A stretch of DNA of 64,000 nucleotides from NCBI GenBank assembly GCA_935421135.1, contig OW285190.1, positions 434,001-498,000 on the forward strand. The letters run 5' to 3'. Source of the stretch: Bugulina stolonifera (lineage: Eukaryota > Bryozoa > Gymnolaemata > Cheilostomatida > Bugulidae). The notes below the pieces were generated by a model. The model searched no databases, was not told the DNA's origin, and was given only the letters and a program-made list of their open reading frames with translations. Position numbers and translations under genes: made by a program. Every line of letters begins with the position of its first letter. The stretch's first letter is position 1. Positions 8,881-22,101 of the stretch are shown here, piece after piece.

Positions 8881-11388
8881 AGTATATGAAACACATTGTT
8901 GCACACAGCAATTTGGTACAAAACACAATGAAAACTCACTTTCATGCAATATTGAACATCTTTTACTAGTTTACAAACTAATAACTCAAATGAATTTGTC
9001 AAAAATCCCGAATTTGACATTATGTTTCATGTTTGCAAAGTTAAATATTGTATGCAAAGTCATGTTTTATTGATTTTCATTCAAATTATGCATTCTGAAC
9101 ATTGCAAAAGTGACTGAAACACATTGTTACAAACAGCAGTTTGATACAAAACACACTTAAAACTTACTTTCATGCAATATTGAACATCTTTTACTAGTTT
9201 ACAATCTAATAACTCAAGTGAATTTGTTAAAAATCACAAATTTGACATTATGTTTCATGTTTGCAAAGTTGAATATTGCTTGCAAAGCCATGTTTTATTG
9301 ATTTTTATTCAAACTATGCAGTCTGAACATTGCAAAAGTGAATGAAACACATTGTTGCACACAGCAATTTGGTACAAAACACAATGAAAACTTACTTTCA
9401 TGCAATATTGAACATCTTTTACTAGTTTACAAACTAATAACTCAAATGAATTTGTCAAAAATCCGGAATTTGACATTATGTTTCATGTTTGCAAAGTTAA
9501 ATATTGTATGCAAAGTCATGTTTTATTGATTTTCATTCAAATTATGCATTCTGAACATTGCAAAAGTGAATGAAACACATTGTTGCACACAGCAATTTGG
9601 TACAAAACACACTGAAAACTTACTTTCATGCAATATTGAACATCTTTTACTAGTTTACAAACTAATAACTCAAGTGAATTTGTCAAAAATCACAAATTTG
9701 ACATTATGTTTCATGTTTACAAAGTTGAATATTGCATGGAAAGTCATGTTTTATTGATTTTCATTCAAATTATGCATACTGAACATTGCAAAAGTGAATG
9801 AAACACATTGTTACAGACAGCAATTTGGTACAAAACACAATGAAAACTGACTTTCATGCAATATTGAACATCTTTTACTAGTTTACAAACTAATAACTCA
9901 AGTGAATTTGTCAAAAATCACAAATTTGACATAATGTTTCATGTTTGCAAAATTGAATATTGCTTGCAAAGCCATGTTTTATTGATTTTTATTCAAATTA
10001 TGCAGTCTGAACATTGCAAAAGTGACTGAAACACATTGTTACAAACAGCAATTTGGTACAAAACACACTTAAAACTTACTTTCATGCAATATTGAACATC
10101 TTTTACTAGTTTACAAACTAATAACTCAAGTGAATTTGTCAAAAATCACAAATTTGACATTATGTTTCATGTTTGCAAAGTTGAATATTGCTTGCAAAGC
10201 CATGTTTTATTGATTTTCATTCAAATTATGCATACTGAACATTGCAAAAGTGAATGAAACACATTGTTACAGACAGCAATTCGGTACAAAACACACTGAA
10301 AACTTACTTTCATGCAATATTGAACATCTTTTAGTAGTTTACAATCTAATAACTCAAGTGAATTTGTTAAAAATCACAAATTTGACATGATGTTTCATGT
10401 TTGCAAAGTTGAATATTGCTTGCAAAGCCATGTTTTATTGATTTTTATTCAAACTATGCAGTCTGAGCATTGCAAGAGTGAATGAAACACATTGTTGCAC
10501 ACAGCAATTTGGTACAAACCACAATGAAAACTTACTTTCATGCAATATTGAACATCTTTTACTAGTTTACAAACTAATAACTCAAATGAATTTGTCAAAA
10601 ATCCCGAATTTGACATTATGTTTCATATTTGCAAAGTTAAATATTGTATGCAAGGTCATGTTTTATTGATTTTCATTCAAATTATGCATTCTGAACATTG
10701 CAAAAGTGAATGAAACACATTGTTGCACACAGCAATTTGGTACAAAACACAATGAAAACTTACTTTCATGCAATATTGAACATCTTTTACTAGTTTACAA
10801 ACTAATAACTCAAGTGAATTCGCCAAAAATCACAAATTTGACATTATGTTTCATGTTTGCAAAGTTGAATATTGCTTGCAAAGCCATGTTTTATTGATTT
10901 TCATTCAAATTATGCATACTGAACATTGCAAAAGTGAATGAAACACATTGTTACAGACAGCAATTCGGTACAAAACACACTGAAAACTTACTTTCATGCA
11001 ATATTGAACATCTTTTAGTAGTTTACAATCTAATAACTCAAGTGAATTTGTTAAAAATCACAAATTTGACATGATGTTTCATGTTTGCAAAGTTGAATAT
11101 TGCTTGCAAAGCCATGTTTTGTTGATTTTTATTCAAATTATGCAGTCTGAACATTGCAAAAGTGAATGAAACACATTGTTACAGACAGCAATTCGGTACA
11201 AAACACACTGAAAACTTACTTTCATGCAATATTGAACATCTTTTAGTAGTTTACAATCTAATAACTCAAGTGAATTTGTTAAAAATCACAAATTTGACAT
11301 GATGTTTCATGTTTGCAAAGTTGAATATTGCTTGCAAAGCCATGTTTTATTGATTTTTATTCAAACTATGCAGTCTGAGCATTGCAAG
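8881..11388 (+). repeat. 11-monomer HOR, type II, copy 1 (2508 bp)
   Basis: Starts: B2 8881, C 9109, D 9337, E 9565, J 9793, F 10021, G 10249, A 10477, H 10705, G2 10933, G 11161. Relative to type I the leading A is missing, B is replaced by B2 (agtatatg start), and J is added between E and F. The net length is unchanged at 2508 bp. Confidence 0.95.
9793..10020 (+). repeat. Monomer class J (228 bp)
   Basis: J has acagac with tttgg, the unique aatgaaaactgac, ttgtcaaaaatcac, gcaaaattg and the attatgcagtctgaac end. Copies: 14125, 18913, 21420, 24837, 26877, 39848. The left copies have cataatg; 24837, 26877 and 39848 have cattatg. J follows E in every case and defines the type II HOR and the K-O cassettes. 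Confidence 0.92.
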
Positions 11389-13212
11389 AGTGAATGAAAC
11401 ACATTGTTGCACACAGCAATTTGGTACAAACCACAATGAAAACTTACTTTCATGCAATATTGAACATCTTTTACTAGTTTACAAACTAATAACTCAAATG
11501 AATTTGTCAAAAATCCCGAATTTGACATTATGTTTCATATTTGCAAAGTTAAATATTGTATGCAAGGTCATGTTTTATTGATTTTCATTCAAATTATGCA
11601 TTCTGAACATTGCAAAAGTGAATGAAACACATTGTTGCACACAGCAATTTGGTACAAAACACAATGAAAACTCACTTTCATGCAATATTTAACATCTTTT
11701 ACTAGTTTACAAACTAATAACTCAAATGAATTTGTCAAAAATCCCGAATTTGACATTATGTTTCATGTTTGCAAAGTTAAATATTGTATGCAAAGTCATG
11801 TTTTATTGATTTTCATTCAAATTATGCATTCTGAACATTGCAAAAGTGACTGAAACACATTGTTACAAACAGCAGTTTGATACAAAACACACTTAAAACT
11901 TACTTTCATGCAATATTGAACATCTTTTACTAGTTTACAATCTAATAACTCAAGTGAATTTGTTAAAAATCACAAATTTGACATTATGTTTCATGTTTGC
12001 AAAGTTGAATATTGCTTGCAAAGCCATGTTTTATTGATTTTTATTCAAACTATGCAGTCTGAACATTGCAAAAGTGAATGAAACACATTGTTGCACACAG
12101 CAATTTGGTACAAAACACAATGAAAACTTACTTTCATGCAATATTGAACATCTTTTACTAGTTTACAAACTAATAACTCAAATGAATTTGTCAAAAATCC
12201 GGAATTTGACATTATGTTTCATGTTTGCAAAGTTAAATATTGTATGCAAAGTCATGTTTTATTGATTTTCATTCAAATTATGCATTCTGAACATTGCAAA
12301 AGTGAATGAAACACATTGTTGCACACAGCAATTTGGTACAAAACACAATGAAAACTTACTTTCATGCAATATTGAACATCTTTTACTAGTTTACAAACTA
12401 ATAACTCAAGTGAATTTGTTAAAAATCACAAATTTGACATTATGTTTCATGTTTACAAAGTTGAATATTGCATGGAAAGTCATGTTTTATTGATTTTCAT
12501 TCAAATTATGCATTCTGAACATTGCAAAAGTGACTGAAACACATTGTTACAAACAGCAATTTGGTACAAAACACACTTAAAACTTACTTTCATGCAATAT
12601 TGAACATCTTTTACTAGTTTACAAACTAATAACTCAAGTGAATTTGTCAAAAATCACAAATTTGACATTATGTTTCATGTTTGCAAAGTTGAATATTGCT
12701 TGCAAAGCCATGTTTTATTGATTTTCATTCAAATTATGCATACTGAACATTGCAAAAGTGAATGAAACACATTGTTACAGACAGCAATTCGGTACAAAAC
12801 ACACTGAAAACTTACTTTCATGCAATATTGAACATCTTTTACTAGTTTACAAACTAATAACTCAAGTGAATTCGCCAAAAATCACAAATTTGACATTATG
12901 TTTCATGTTTGCAAAGTTGAATATTGCTTGCAAAGCCATGTTTTATTGATTTTCATTCAAATTATGCATACTGAACATTGCAAAAGTGAATGAAACACAT
13001 TGTTACAGACAGCAATTCGGTACAAAACACACTGAAAACTTACTTTCATGCAATATTGAACATCTTTTAGTAGTTTACAATCTAATAACTCAAGTGAATT
13101 TGTTAAAAATCACAAATTTGACATGATGTTTCATGTTTGCAAAGTTGAATATTGCTTGCAAAGCCATGTTTTGTTGATTTTTATTCAAATTATGCAGTCT
13201 GAACATTGCAAA
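11389..13212 (+). repeat. Contracted type I HOR (8 monomers, 1824 bp)
   Basis: Starts: A 11389, B 11617, C 11845, D 12073, E 12301, F 12529, a G/H chimera at 12757, and G2 12985. The chimera replaces the normal G-A-H run, so two monomers (456 bp) are lost within the unit. The final G is also missing before the B2 at 13213. Confidence 0.94.
12757..12984 (+). repeat. Chimeric monomer G/H, deletion junction
   Basis: The 5' part has the G markers acagac, ttcgg and actgaaaac. From offset about 86 onward it has the H markers actag, caaact, aattcgcc and a catactg end. The switch lies between the ttcgg/actga sites and the actag site. It joins G to H in register and removes one G remainder, one A and one H start, a direct footprint of in-phase unequal exchange. 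Confidence 0.93.
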
Positions 13213-15720
13213 AGTATATGAAACACATTGTTGCACACAGCAATTTGGTACAAAACACAATGAAAACTCACTTTCATGCAATATTGAACATCTTTTACTA
13301 GTTTACAAACTAATAACTCAAATGAATTTGTCAAAAATCCCGAATTTGACATTATGTTTCATGTTTGCAAAGTTAAATATTGTATGCAAAGTCATGTTTT
13401 ATTGATTTTCATTCAAATTATGCATTCTGAACATTGCAAAAGTGACTGAAACACATTGTTACAAACAGCAGTTTGATACAAAACACACTTAAAACTTACT
13501 TTCATGCAATATTGAACATCTTTTACTAGTTTACAATCTAATAACTCAAGTGAATTTGTTAAAAATCACAAATTTGACATTATGTTTCATGTTTGCAAAG
13601 TTGAATATTGCTTGCAAAGCCATGTTTTATTGATTTTTATTCAAACTATGCAGTCTGAACATTGCAAAAGTGAATGAAACACATTGTTGCACACAGCAAT
13701 TTGGTACAAAACACAATGAAAACTTACTTTCATGCAATATTGAACATCTTTTACTAGTTTACAAACTAATAACTCAAATGAATTTGTCAAAAATCCGGAA
13801 TTTGACATTATGTTTCATGTTTGCAAAGTTAAATATTGTATGCAAAGTCATGTTTTATTGATTTTCATTCAAATTATGCATTCTGAACATTGCAAAAGTG
13901 AATGAAACACATTGTTGCACACAGCAATTTGGTACAAAACACAATGAAAACTTACTTTCATGCAATATTGAACATCTTTTACTAGTTTACAAACTAATAA
14001 CTCAAGTGAATTTGTCAAAAATCACAAATTTGACATTATGTTTCATGTTTACAAAGTTGAATATTGCATGGAAAGTCATGTTTTATTGATTTTCATTCAA
14101 ATTATGCATACTGAACATTGCAAAAGTGAATGAAACACATTGTTACAGACAGCAATTTGGTACAAAACACAATGAAAACTGACTTTCATGCAATATTGAA
14201 CATCTTTTACTAGTTTACAAACTAATAACTCAAGTGAATTTGTCAAAAATCACAAATTTGACATAATGTTTCATGTTTGCAAAATTGAATATTGCTTGCA
14301 AAGCCATGTTTTATTGATTTTTATTCAAATTATGCAGTCTGAACATTGCAAAAGTGACTGAAACACATTGTTACAAACAGCAATTTGGTACAAAACACAC
14401 TTAAAACTTACTTTCATGCAATATTGAACATCTTTTACTAGTTTACAAACTAATAACTCAAGTGAATTTGTCAAAAATCACAAATTTGACATTATGTTTC
14501 ATGTTTGCAAAGTTGAATATTGCTTGCAAAGCCATGTTTTATTGATTTTCATTCAAATTATGCATACTGAACATTGCAAAAGTGAATGAAACACATTGTT
14601 ACAGACAGCAATTCGGTACAAAACACACTGAAAACTTACTTTCATGCAATATTGAACATCTTTTAGTAGTTTACAATCTAATAACTCAAGTGAATTTGTT
14701 AAAAATCACAAATTTGACATGATGTTTCATGTTTGCAAAGTTGAATATTGCTTGCAAAGCCATGTTTTATTGATTTTTATTCAAACTATGCAGTCTGAGC
14801 ATTGCAAGAGTGAATGAAACACATTGTTGCACACAGCAATTTGGTACAAACCACAATGAAAACTTACTTTCATGCAATATTGAACATCTTTTACTAGTTT
14901 ACAAACTAATAACTCAAATGAATTTGTCAAAAATCCCGAATTTGACATTATGTTTCATATTTGCAAAGTTAAATATTGTATGCAAGGTCATGTTTTATTG
15001 ATTTTCATTCAAATTATGCATTCTGAACATTGCAAAAGTGAATGAAACACATTGTTGCACACAGCAATTTGGTACAAAACACAATGAAAACTTACTTTCA
15101 TGCAATATTGAACATCTTTTACTAGTTTACAAACTAATAACTCAAGTGAATTCGCCAAAAATCACAAATTTGACATTATGTTTCATGTTTGCAAAGTTGA
15201 ATATTGCTTGCAAAGCCATGTTTTATTGATTTTCATTCAAATTATGCATACTGAACATTGCAAAAGTGAATGAAACACATTGTTACAGACAGCAATTCGG
15301 TACAAAACACACTGAAAACTTACTTTCATGCAATATTGAACATCTTTTAGTAGTTTACAATCTAATAACTCAAGTGAATTTGTTAAAAATCACAAATTTG
15401 ACATGATGTTTCATGTTTGCAAAGTTGAATATTGCTTGCAAAGCCATGTTTTGTTGATTTTTATTCAAATTATGCAGTCTGAACATTGCAAAAGTGAATG
15501 AAACACATTGTTACAGACAGCAATTCGGTACAAAACACACTGAAAACTTACTTTCATGCAATATTGAACATCTTTTAGTAGTTTACAATCTAATAACTCA
15601 AGTGAATTTGTTAAAAATCACAAATTTGACATGATGTTTCATGTTTGCAAAGTTGAATATTGCTTGCAAAGCCATGTTTTATTGATTTTTATTCAAACTA
15701 TGCAGTCTGAGCATTGCAAG
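13213..15720 (+). repeat. 11-monomer HOR, type II, copy 2 (2508 bp)
   Basis: Starts: B2 13213, C 13441, D 13669, E 13897, J 14125, F 14353, G 14581, A 14809, H 15037, G2 15265, G 15493. The order and length equal 8881-11388. E differs by aatg versus actg at offset 47. Confidence 0.95.
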
Positions 15721-18000
15721 AGTGAATGAAACACATTGTTGCACACAGCAATTTGGTACAAACCACAATGAAAACTTACTTTCATGCAATATTGAACATC
15801 TTTTACTAGTTTACAAACTAATAACTCAAATGAATTTGTCAAAAATCCCGAATTTGACATTATGTTTCATATTTGCAAAGTTAAATATTGTATGCAAGGT
15901 CATGTTTTATTGATTTTCATTCAAATTATGCATTCTGAACATTGCAAAAGTGAATGAAACACATTGTTGCACACAGCAATTTGGTACAAAACACAATGAA
16001 AACTCACTTTCATGCAATATTTAACATCTTTTACTAGTTTACAAACTAATAACTCAAATGAATTTGTCAAAAATCCCGAATTTGACATTATGTTTCATGT
16101 TTGCAAAGTTAAATATTGTATGCAAAGTCATGTTTTATTGATTTTCATTCAAATTATGCATTCTGAACATTGCAAAAGTGACTGAAACACATTGTTACAA
16201 ACAGCAGTTTGATACAAAACACACTTAAAACTTACTTTCATGCAATATTGAACATCTTTTACTAGTTTACAATCTAATAACTCAAGTGAATTTGTTAAAA
16301 ATCACAAATTTGACATTATGTTTCATGTTTGCAAAGTTGAATATTGCTTGCAAAGCCATGTTTTATTGATTTTTATTCAAACTATGCAGTCTGAACATTG
16401 CAAAAGTGAATGAAACACATTGTTGCACACAGCAATTTGGTACAAAACACAATGAAAACTTACTTTCATGCAATATTGAACATCTTTTACTAGTTTACAA
16501 ACTAATAACTCAAATGAATTTGTCAAAAATCCGGAATTTGACATTATGTTTCATGTTTGCAAAGTTAAATATTGTATGCAAAGTCATGTTTTATTGATTT
16601 TCATTCAAATTATGCATTCTGAACATTGCAAAAGTGATTGAAACACATTGTTGCACACAGCAATTTGGTACAAAACACACTGAAAACTTACTTTCATGCA
16701 ATATTAAACATCTTTTACTAGTTTACAAACTAATAACTCAAGTGAATTTGTTAAAAATCACAAATTTGACATTATGTTTCATGTTTACAAAGTTGAATAT
16801 TGCATGGAAAGTCATGTTTTATTGATTTTCATTCCAATTATGCATTCTGAACATTGCAAAAGTGACTGAAACACATTGTTACAAACAGCAATTTGGTACA
16901 AAACACACTTAAAACTTACTTTCATGCAATATTGAACATCTTTTACTAGTTTACAAACTAATAACTCAAGTGAATTTGTCAAAAATCACAAATTTGACAT
17001 TATGTTTCATGTTTGCAAAGTTGAATATTGCTTGCAAAGCCATGTTTTATTGATTTTCATTCAAATTATGCATACTGAACATTGCAAAAGTGAATGAAAC
17101 ACATTGTTACAGACAGCAATTCGGTACAAAACACACTGAAAACTTACTTTCATGCAATATTGAACATCTTTTAGTAGTTTACAATCTAATAACTCAAGTG
17201 AATTTGTTAAAAATCACAAATTTGACATGATGTTTCATGTTTGCAAAGTTGAATATTGCTTGCAAAGCCATGTTTTATTGATTTTTATTCAAACTATGCA
17301 GTCTGAGCATTGCAAGAGTGAATGAAACACATTGTTGCACACAGCAATTTGGTACAAACCACAATGAAAACTTACTTTCATGCAATATTGAACATCTTTT
17401 ACTAGTTTACAAACTAATAACTCAAATGAATTTGTCAAAAATCCCGAATTTGACATTATGTTTCATATTTGCAAAGTTAAATATTGTATGCAAGGTCATG
17501 TTTTATTGATTTTCATTCAAATTATGCATTCTGAACATTGCAAAAGTGAATGAAACACATTGTTGCACACAGCAATTTGGTACAAAACACAATGAAAACT
17601 TACTTTCATGCAATATTGAACATCTTTTACTAGTTTACAAACTAATAACTCAAGTGAATTCGCCAAAAATCACAAATTTGACATTATGTTTCATGTTTGC
17701 AAAGTTGAATATTGCTTGCAAAGCCATGTTTTATTGATTTTCATTCAAATTATGCATACTGAACATTGCAAAAGTGAATGAAACACATTGTTACAGACAG
17801 CAATTCGGTACAAAACACACTGAAAACTTACTTTCATGCAATATTGAACATCTTTTAGTAGTTTACAATCTAATAACTCAAGTGAATTTGTTAAAAATCA
17901 CAAATTTGACATGATGTTTCATGTTTGCAAAGTTGAATATTGCTTGCAAAGCCATGTTTTGTTGATTTTTATTCAAATTATGCAGTCTGAACATTGCAAA
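15721..18000 (+). repeat. Type I HOR lacking the last G (10 monomers, 2280 bp)
   Basis: Starts: A 15721, B 15949, C 16177, D 16405, E 16633, F 16861, G 17089, A 17317, H 17545, G2 17773. E here has a private agtgattg start, attaaac in place of attgaac, and ttgtt, so it is the most diverged E of the left part. Confidence 0.94.
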
Positions 18001-20507
18001 AGTATATGAAACACATTGTTGCACACAGCAATTTGGTACAAAACACAATGAAAACTCACTTTCATGCAATATTGAACATCTTTTACTAGTTTACAAACTA
18101 ATAACTCAAATGAATTTGTCAAAAATCCCGAATTTGACATTATGTTTCATGTTTGCAAAGTTAAATATTGTATGCAAAGTCATGTTTTATTGATTTTCAT
18201 TCAAATTATGCATTCTGAACATTGCAAAAGTGACTGAAACACATTGTTACAAACAGCAGTTTGATACAAAACACACTTAAAACTTACTTTCATGCAATAT
18301 TGAACATCTTTTACTAGTTTACAATCTAATAACTCAAGTGAATTTGTTAAAAATCACAAATTTGACATTATGTTTCATGTTTGCAAAGTTGAATATTGCT
18401 TGCAAAGCCATGTTTTATTGATTTTTATTCAAACTATGCAGTCTGGACATTGCAAAAGTGAATGAAACACATTGTTGCACACAGCAATTTGGTACAAAAC
18501 ACAATGAAAACTTACTTTCATGCAATATTGAACATCTTTTACTAGTTTACAAACTAATAACTCAAATGAATTTGTCAAAAATCCGGAATTTGACATTATG
18601 TTTCATGTTTGCAAAGTTAAATATTGTATGCAAAGTCATGTTTTATTGATTTTCATTCAAATTATGCATTCTGAACATTGCAAAAGTGAATGAAACACAT
18701 TGTTGCACACAGCAATTTGGTACAAAACACAATGAAAACTTACTTTCATGCAATATTGAACATCTTTTACTAGTTTACAAACTAATAACTCAAGTGAATT
18801 TGTCAAAAATCACAAATTTGACATTATGTTTCATGTTTACAAAGTTGAATATTGCATGGAAAGTCATGTTTTATTGATTTTCATTCAAATTATGCATACT
18901 GAACATTGCAAAAGTGAATGAAACACATTGTTACAGACAGCAATTTGGTACAAAACACAATGAAAACTGACTTTCATGCAATATTGAACATCTTTTACTA
19001 GTTTACAAACTAATAACTCAAGTGAATTTGTCAAAAATCACAAATTTGACATAATGTTTCATGTTTGCAAAATTGAATATTGCTTGCAAAGCCATGTTTT
19101 ATTGATTTTTATTCAAATTATGCAGTCTGAACATTGCAAAAGTGAATGAAACACATTGTTGCACACAGCAATTTGGTACAAAACACAATGAAAACTTACT
19201 TTCATGCAATATTGAACATCTTTTACTAGTTTACAAACTAATAACTCAAGTGAATTTGTCAAAAATCACAAATTTGACATTATGTTACATGTTTGCAAAG
19301 TTAAATTTGTATACAAAGTCATGTTTTATTGATTTTCATACAAATTACGCAGTCTGAGCATTGCAAAAGTGAATGAAACACATTGTTGCACACAGCAATT
19401 TGGTACAAAACACACCTAAAACTTACTTTCATGCAATATTGAACATCTTTTACTAGTTTACAAACTAATAACTCAAATGAATTTGTCGAAAATCACAAAT
19501 TTGACATTATGTTTCATGTTTGCAAAGTTGAATATTGCTTGCAAAGCCATGTTTTATTGATTTTCATTCAAATTATGCATACTGAACATTGCAAAAGTGA
19601 ATGAAACACATTGTTACAGACAGCAATTCGGTACAAAACACACTGAAAACTTACTTTCATGCAATATTGAACATCTTTTAGTAGTTTACAATCTAATAAC
19701 TCAAGTGAATTTGTTAAAAATCACAAATTTGACATGATGTTTCATGTTTGCAAAGTTGAATATTGCTTGCAAAGCCATGTTTTATTGATTTTTATTCAAA
19801 CTATGCAGTCTGAGCATTGCAAGAGTGAATGAAACACATTGTTGCACACAGCAATTTGGTACAAACCACAATGAAAACTTACTTTCATGCAATATTGAAC
19901 ATCTTTTACTAGTTTACAAACTAATAACTCAAATGAATTTGTCAAAAATCCCGAATTTGACATTATGTTTCATATTTGCAAAGTTAAATATTGTATGCAA
20001 GGTCATGTTTTATTGATTTTCATTCAAATTATGCATTCTGAACATTGCAAAAGTGAATGAAACACATTGTTGCACACAGCAATTTGGTACAAAACACAAT
20101 GAAAACTTACTTTCATGCAATATTGAACATCTTTTACTAGTTTACAAACTAATAACTCAAGTGAATTCGCCAAAAATCACAAATTTGACATTATGTTTCA
20201 TGTTTGCAAAGTTGAATATTGCTTGCAAAGCCATGTTTTATTGATTTTCATTCAAATTATGCATACTGAACATTGCAAAAGTGAATGAAACACATTGTTA
20301 CAGACAGCAATTCGGTACAAAACACACTGAAAACTTACTTTCATGCAATATTGAACATCTTTTAGTAGTTTACAATCTAATAACTCAAGTGAATTTGTTA
20401 AAAATCACAAATTTGACATGATGTTTCATGTTTGCAAAGTTGAATATTGCTTGCAAAGCCATGTTTTGTTGATTTTTATTCAAATTATGCAGTCTGAACA
20501 TTGCAAA
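18001..20507 (+). repeat. Type II HOR with K-L/F in place of F (2507 bp)
   Basis: Starts: B2 18001, C 18229, D 18457, E 18685, J 18913, K 19141 (227 bp), L/F chimera 19368, G 19596, A 19824, H 20052, G2 20280. The chimera takes L markers (acacctaaaac, ttgtcgaaaatc) in its first two thirds and F markers (cttgcaaagcc, catactg) in its last third. This bridges the K-L-M-N-O path back to F-G-A. The single missing base comes from K. Confidence 0.94.
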
Positions 20508-22101
20508 AGTATATGAAACACATTGTTGCACACAGCAATTTGGTACAAAACACAATGAAAACTCACTTTCATGCAATATTGAACATCTTTTACTAGTTTA
20601 CAAACTAATAACTCAAATGAATTTGTCAAAAATCCCGAATTTGACATTATGTTTCATGTTTGCAAAGTTAAATATTGTATGCAAAGTCATGTTTTATTGA
20701 TTTTCATTCAAATTATGCATTCTGAACATTGCAAAAGTGACTGAAACACATTGTTACAAACAGCAGTTTGATACAAAACACACTTAAAACTTACTTTCAT
20801 GCAATATTGAACATCTTTTACTAGTTTACAATCTAATAACTCAAGTGAATTTGTTAAAAATCACAAATTTGACATTATGTTTCATGTTTGCAAAGTTGAA
20901 TATTGCTTGCAAAGCCATGTTTTATTGATTTTTATTCAAACTATGCAGTCTGGACATTGCAAAAGTGAATGAAACACATTGTTGCACACAGCAATTTGGT
21001 ACAAAACACAATGAAAACTTACTTTCATGCAATATTGAACATCTTTTACTAGTTTACAAACTAATAACTCAAATGAATTTGTCAAAAATCCGGAATTTGA
21101 CATTATGTTTCATGTTTGCAAAGTTAAATATTGTATGCAAAGTCATGTTTTATTGATTTTCATTCAAATTATGCATTCTGAACATTGCAAAAGTGAATGA
21201 AACACATTGTTGCACACAGCAATTTGGTACAAAACACAATGAAAACTTACTTTCATGCAATATTGAACATCTTTTACTAGTTTACAAACTAATAACTCAA
21301 GTGAATTTGTCAAAAATCACAAATTTGACATTATGTTTCATGTTTACAAAGTTGAATATTGCATGGAAAGTCATGTTTTATTGATTTTCATTCAAATTAT
21401 GCATACTGAACATTGCAAAAGTGAATGAAACACATTGTTACAGACAGCAATTTGGTACAAAACACAATGAAAACTGACTTTCATGCAATATTGAACATCT
21501 TTTACTAGTTTACAAACTAATAACTCAAGTGAATTTGTCAAAAATCACAAATTTGACATAATGTTTCATGTTTGCAAAATTGAATATTGCTTGCAAAGCC
21601 ATGTTTTATTGATTTTTATTCAAATTATGCAGTCTGAACATTGCAAAAGTGAATGAAACACATTGTTGCACACAGCAATTTGGTACAAAACACAATGAAA
21701 ACTTACTTTCATGCAATATTGAACATCTTTTACTAGTTTACAAACTAATAACTCAAGTGAATTTGTCAAAAATCACAAATTTGACATTATGTTACATGTT
21801 TGCAAAGTTAAATTTGTATACAAAGTCATGTTTTATTGATTTTCATACAAATTACGCAGTCTGAGCATTGCAAAAGTGAATGAAACACATTGTTGCACAC
21901 AGCAATTTGGTACAAAACACACCTAAAACTTACTTTCATGCAATATTGAACATCTTTTACTAGTTTACAAACTAATAACTCAAATGAATTTGTCGAAAAT
22001 CACAAATTTGACATTATGTTTCATGTTTGCAAAGTTAAATTTGTATACAAAGTCATGTTTTATTGATTTTCATTCAAATTACGCATTCTGAACATTGCAA
22101 A
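20508..22101 (+). repeat. Block B2-C-D-E-J-K-L
   Basis: Starts: B2 20508, C 20736, D 20964, E 21192, J 21420, K 21648, L 21875. It repeats the start of the preceding unit (including a shared ctggac variant before D at 18457 and 20964). At L it continues into M instead of jumping back to F, so the array leaves the 11-mer regime here. Confidence 0.93.

Noticed and set aside
8758..8949. Minus-strand 63-codon frame at G2/B2 and H2/V junctions as a gene
   Set aside because: It spans a monomer boundary, exists only where agtatatg follows a ttttgttg monomer, and overlaps other open frames antisense. This is a repeat by-product.
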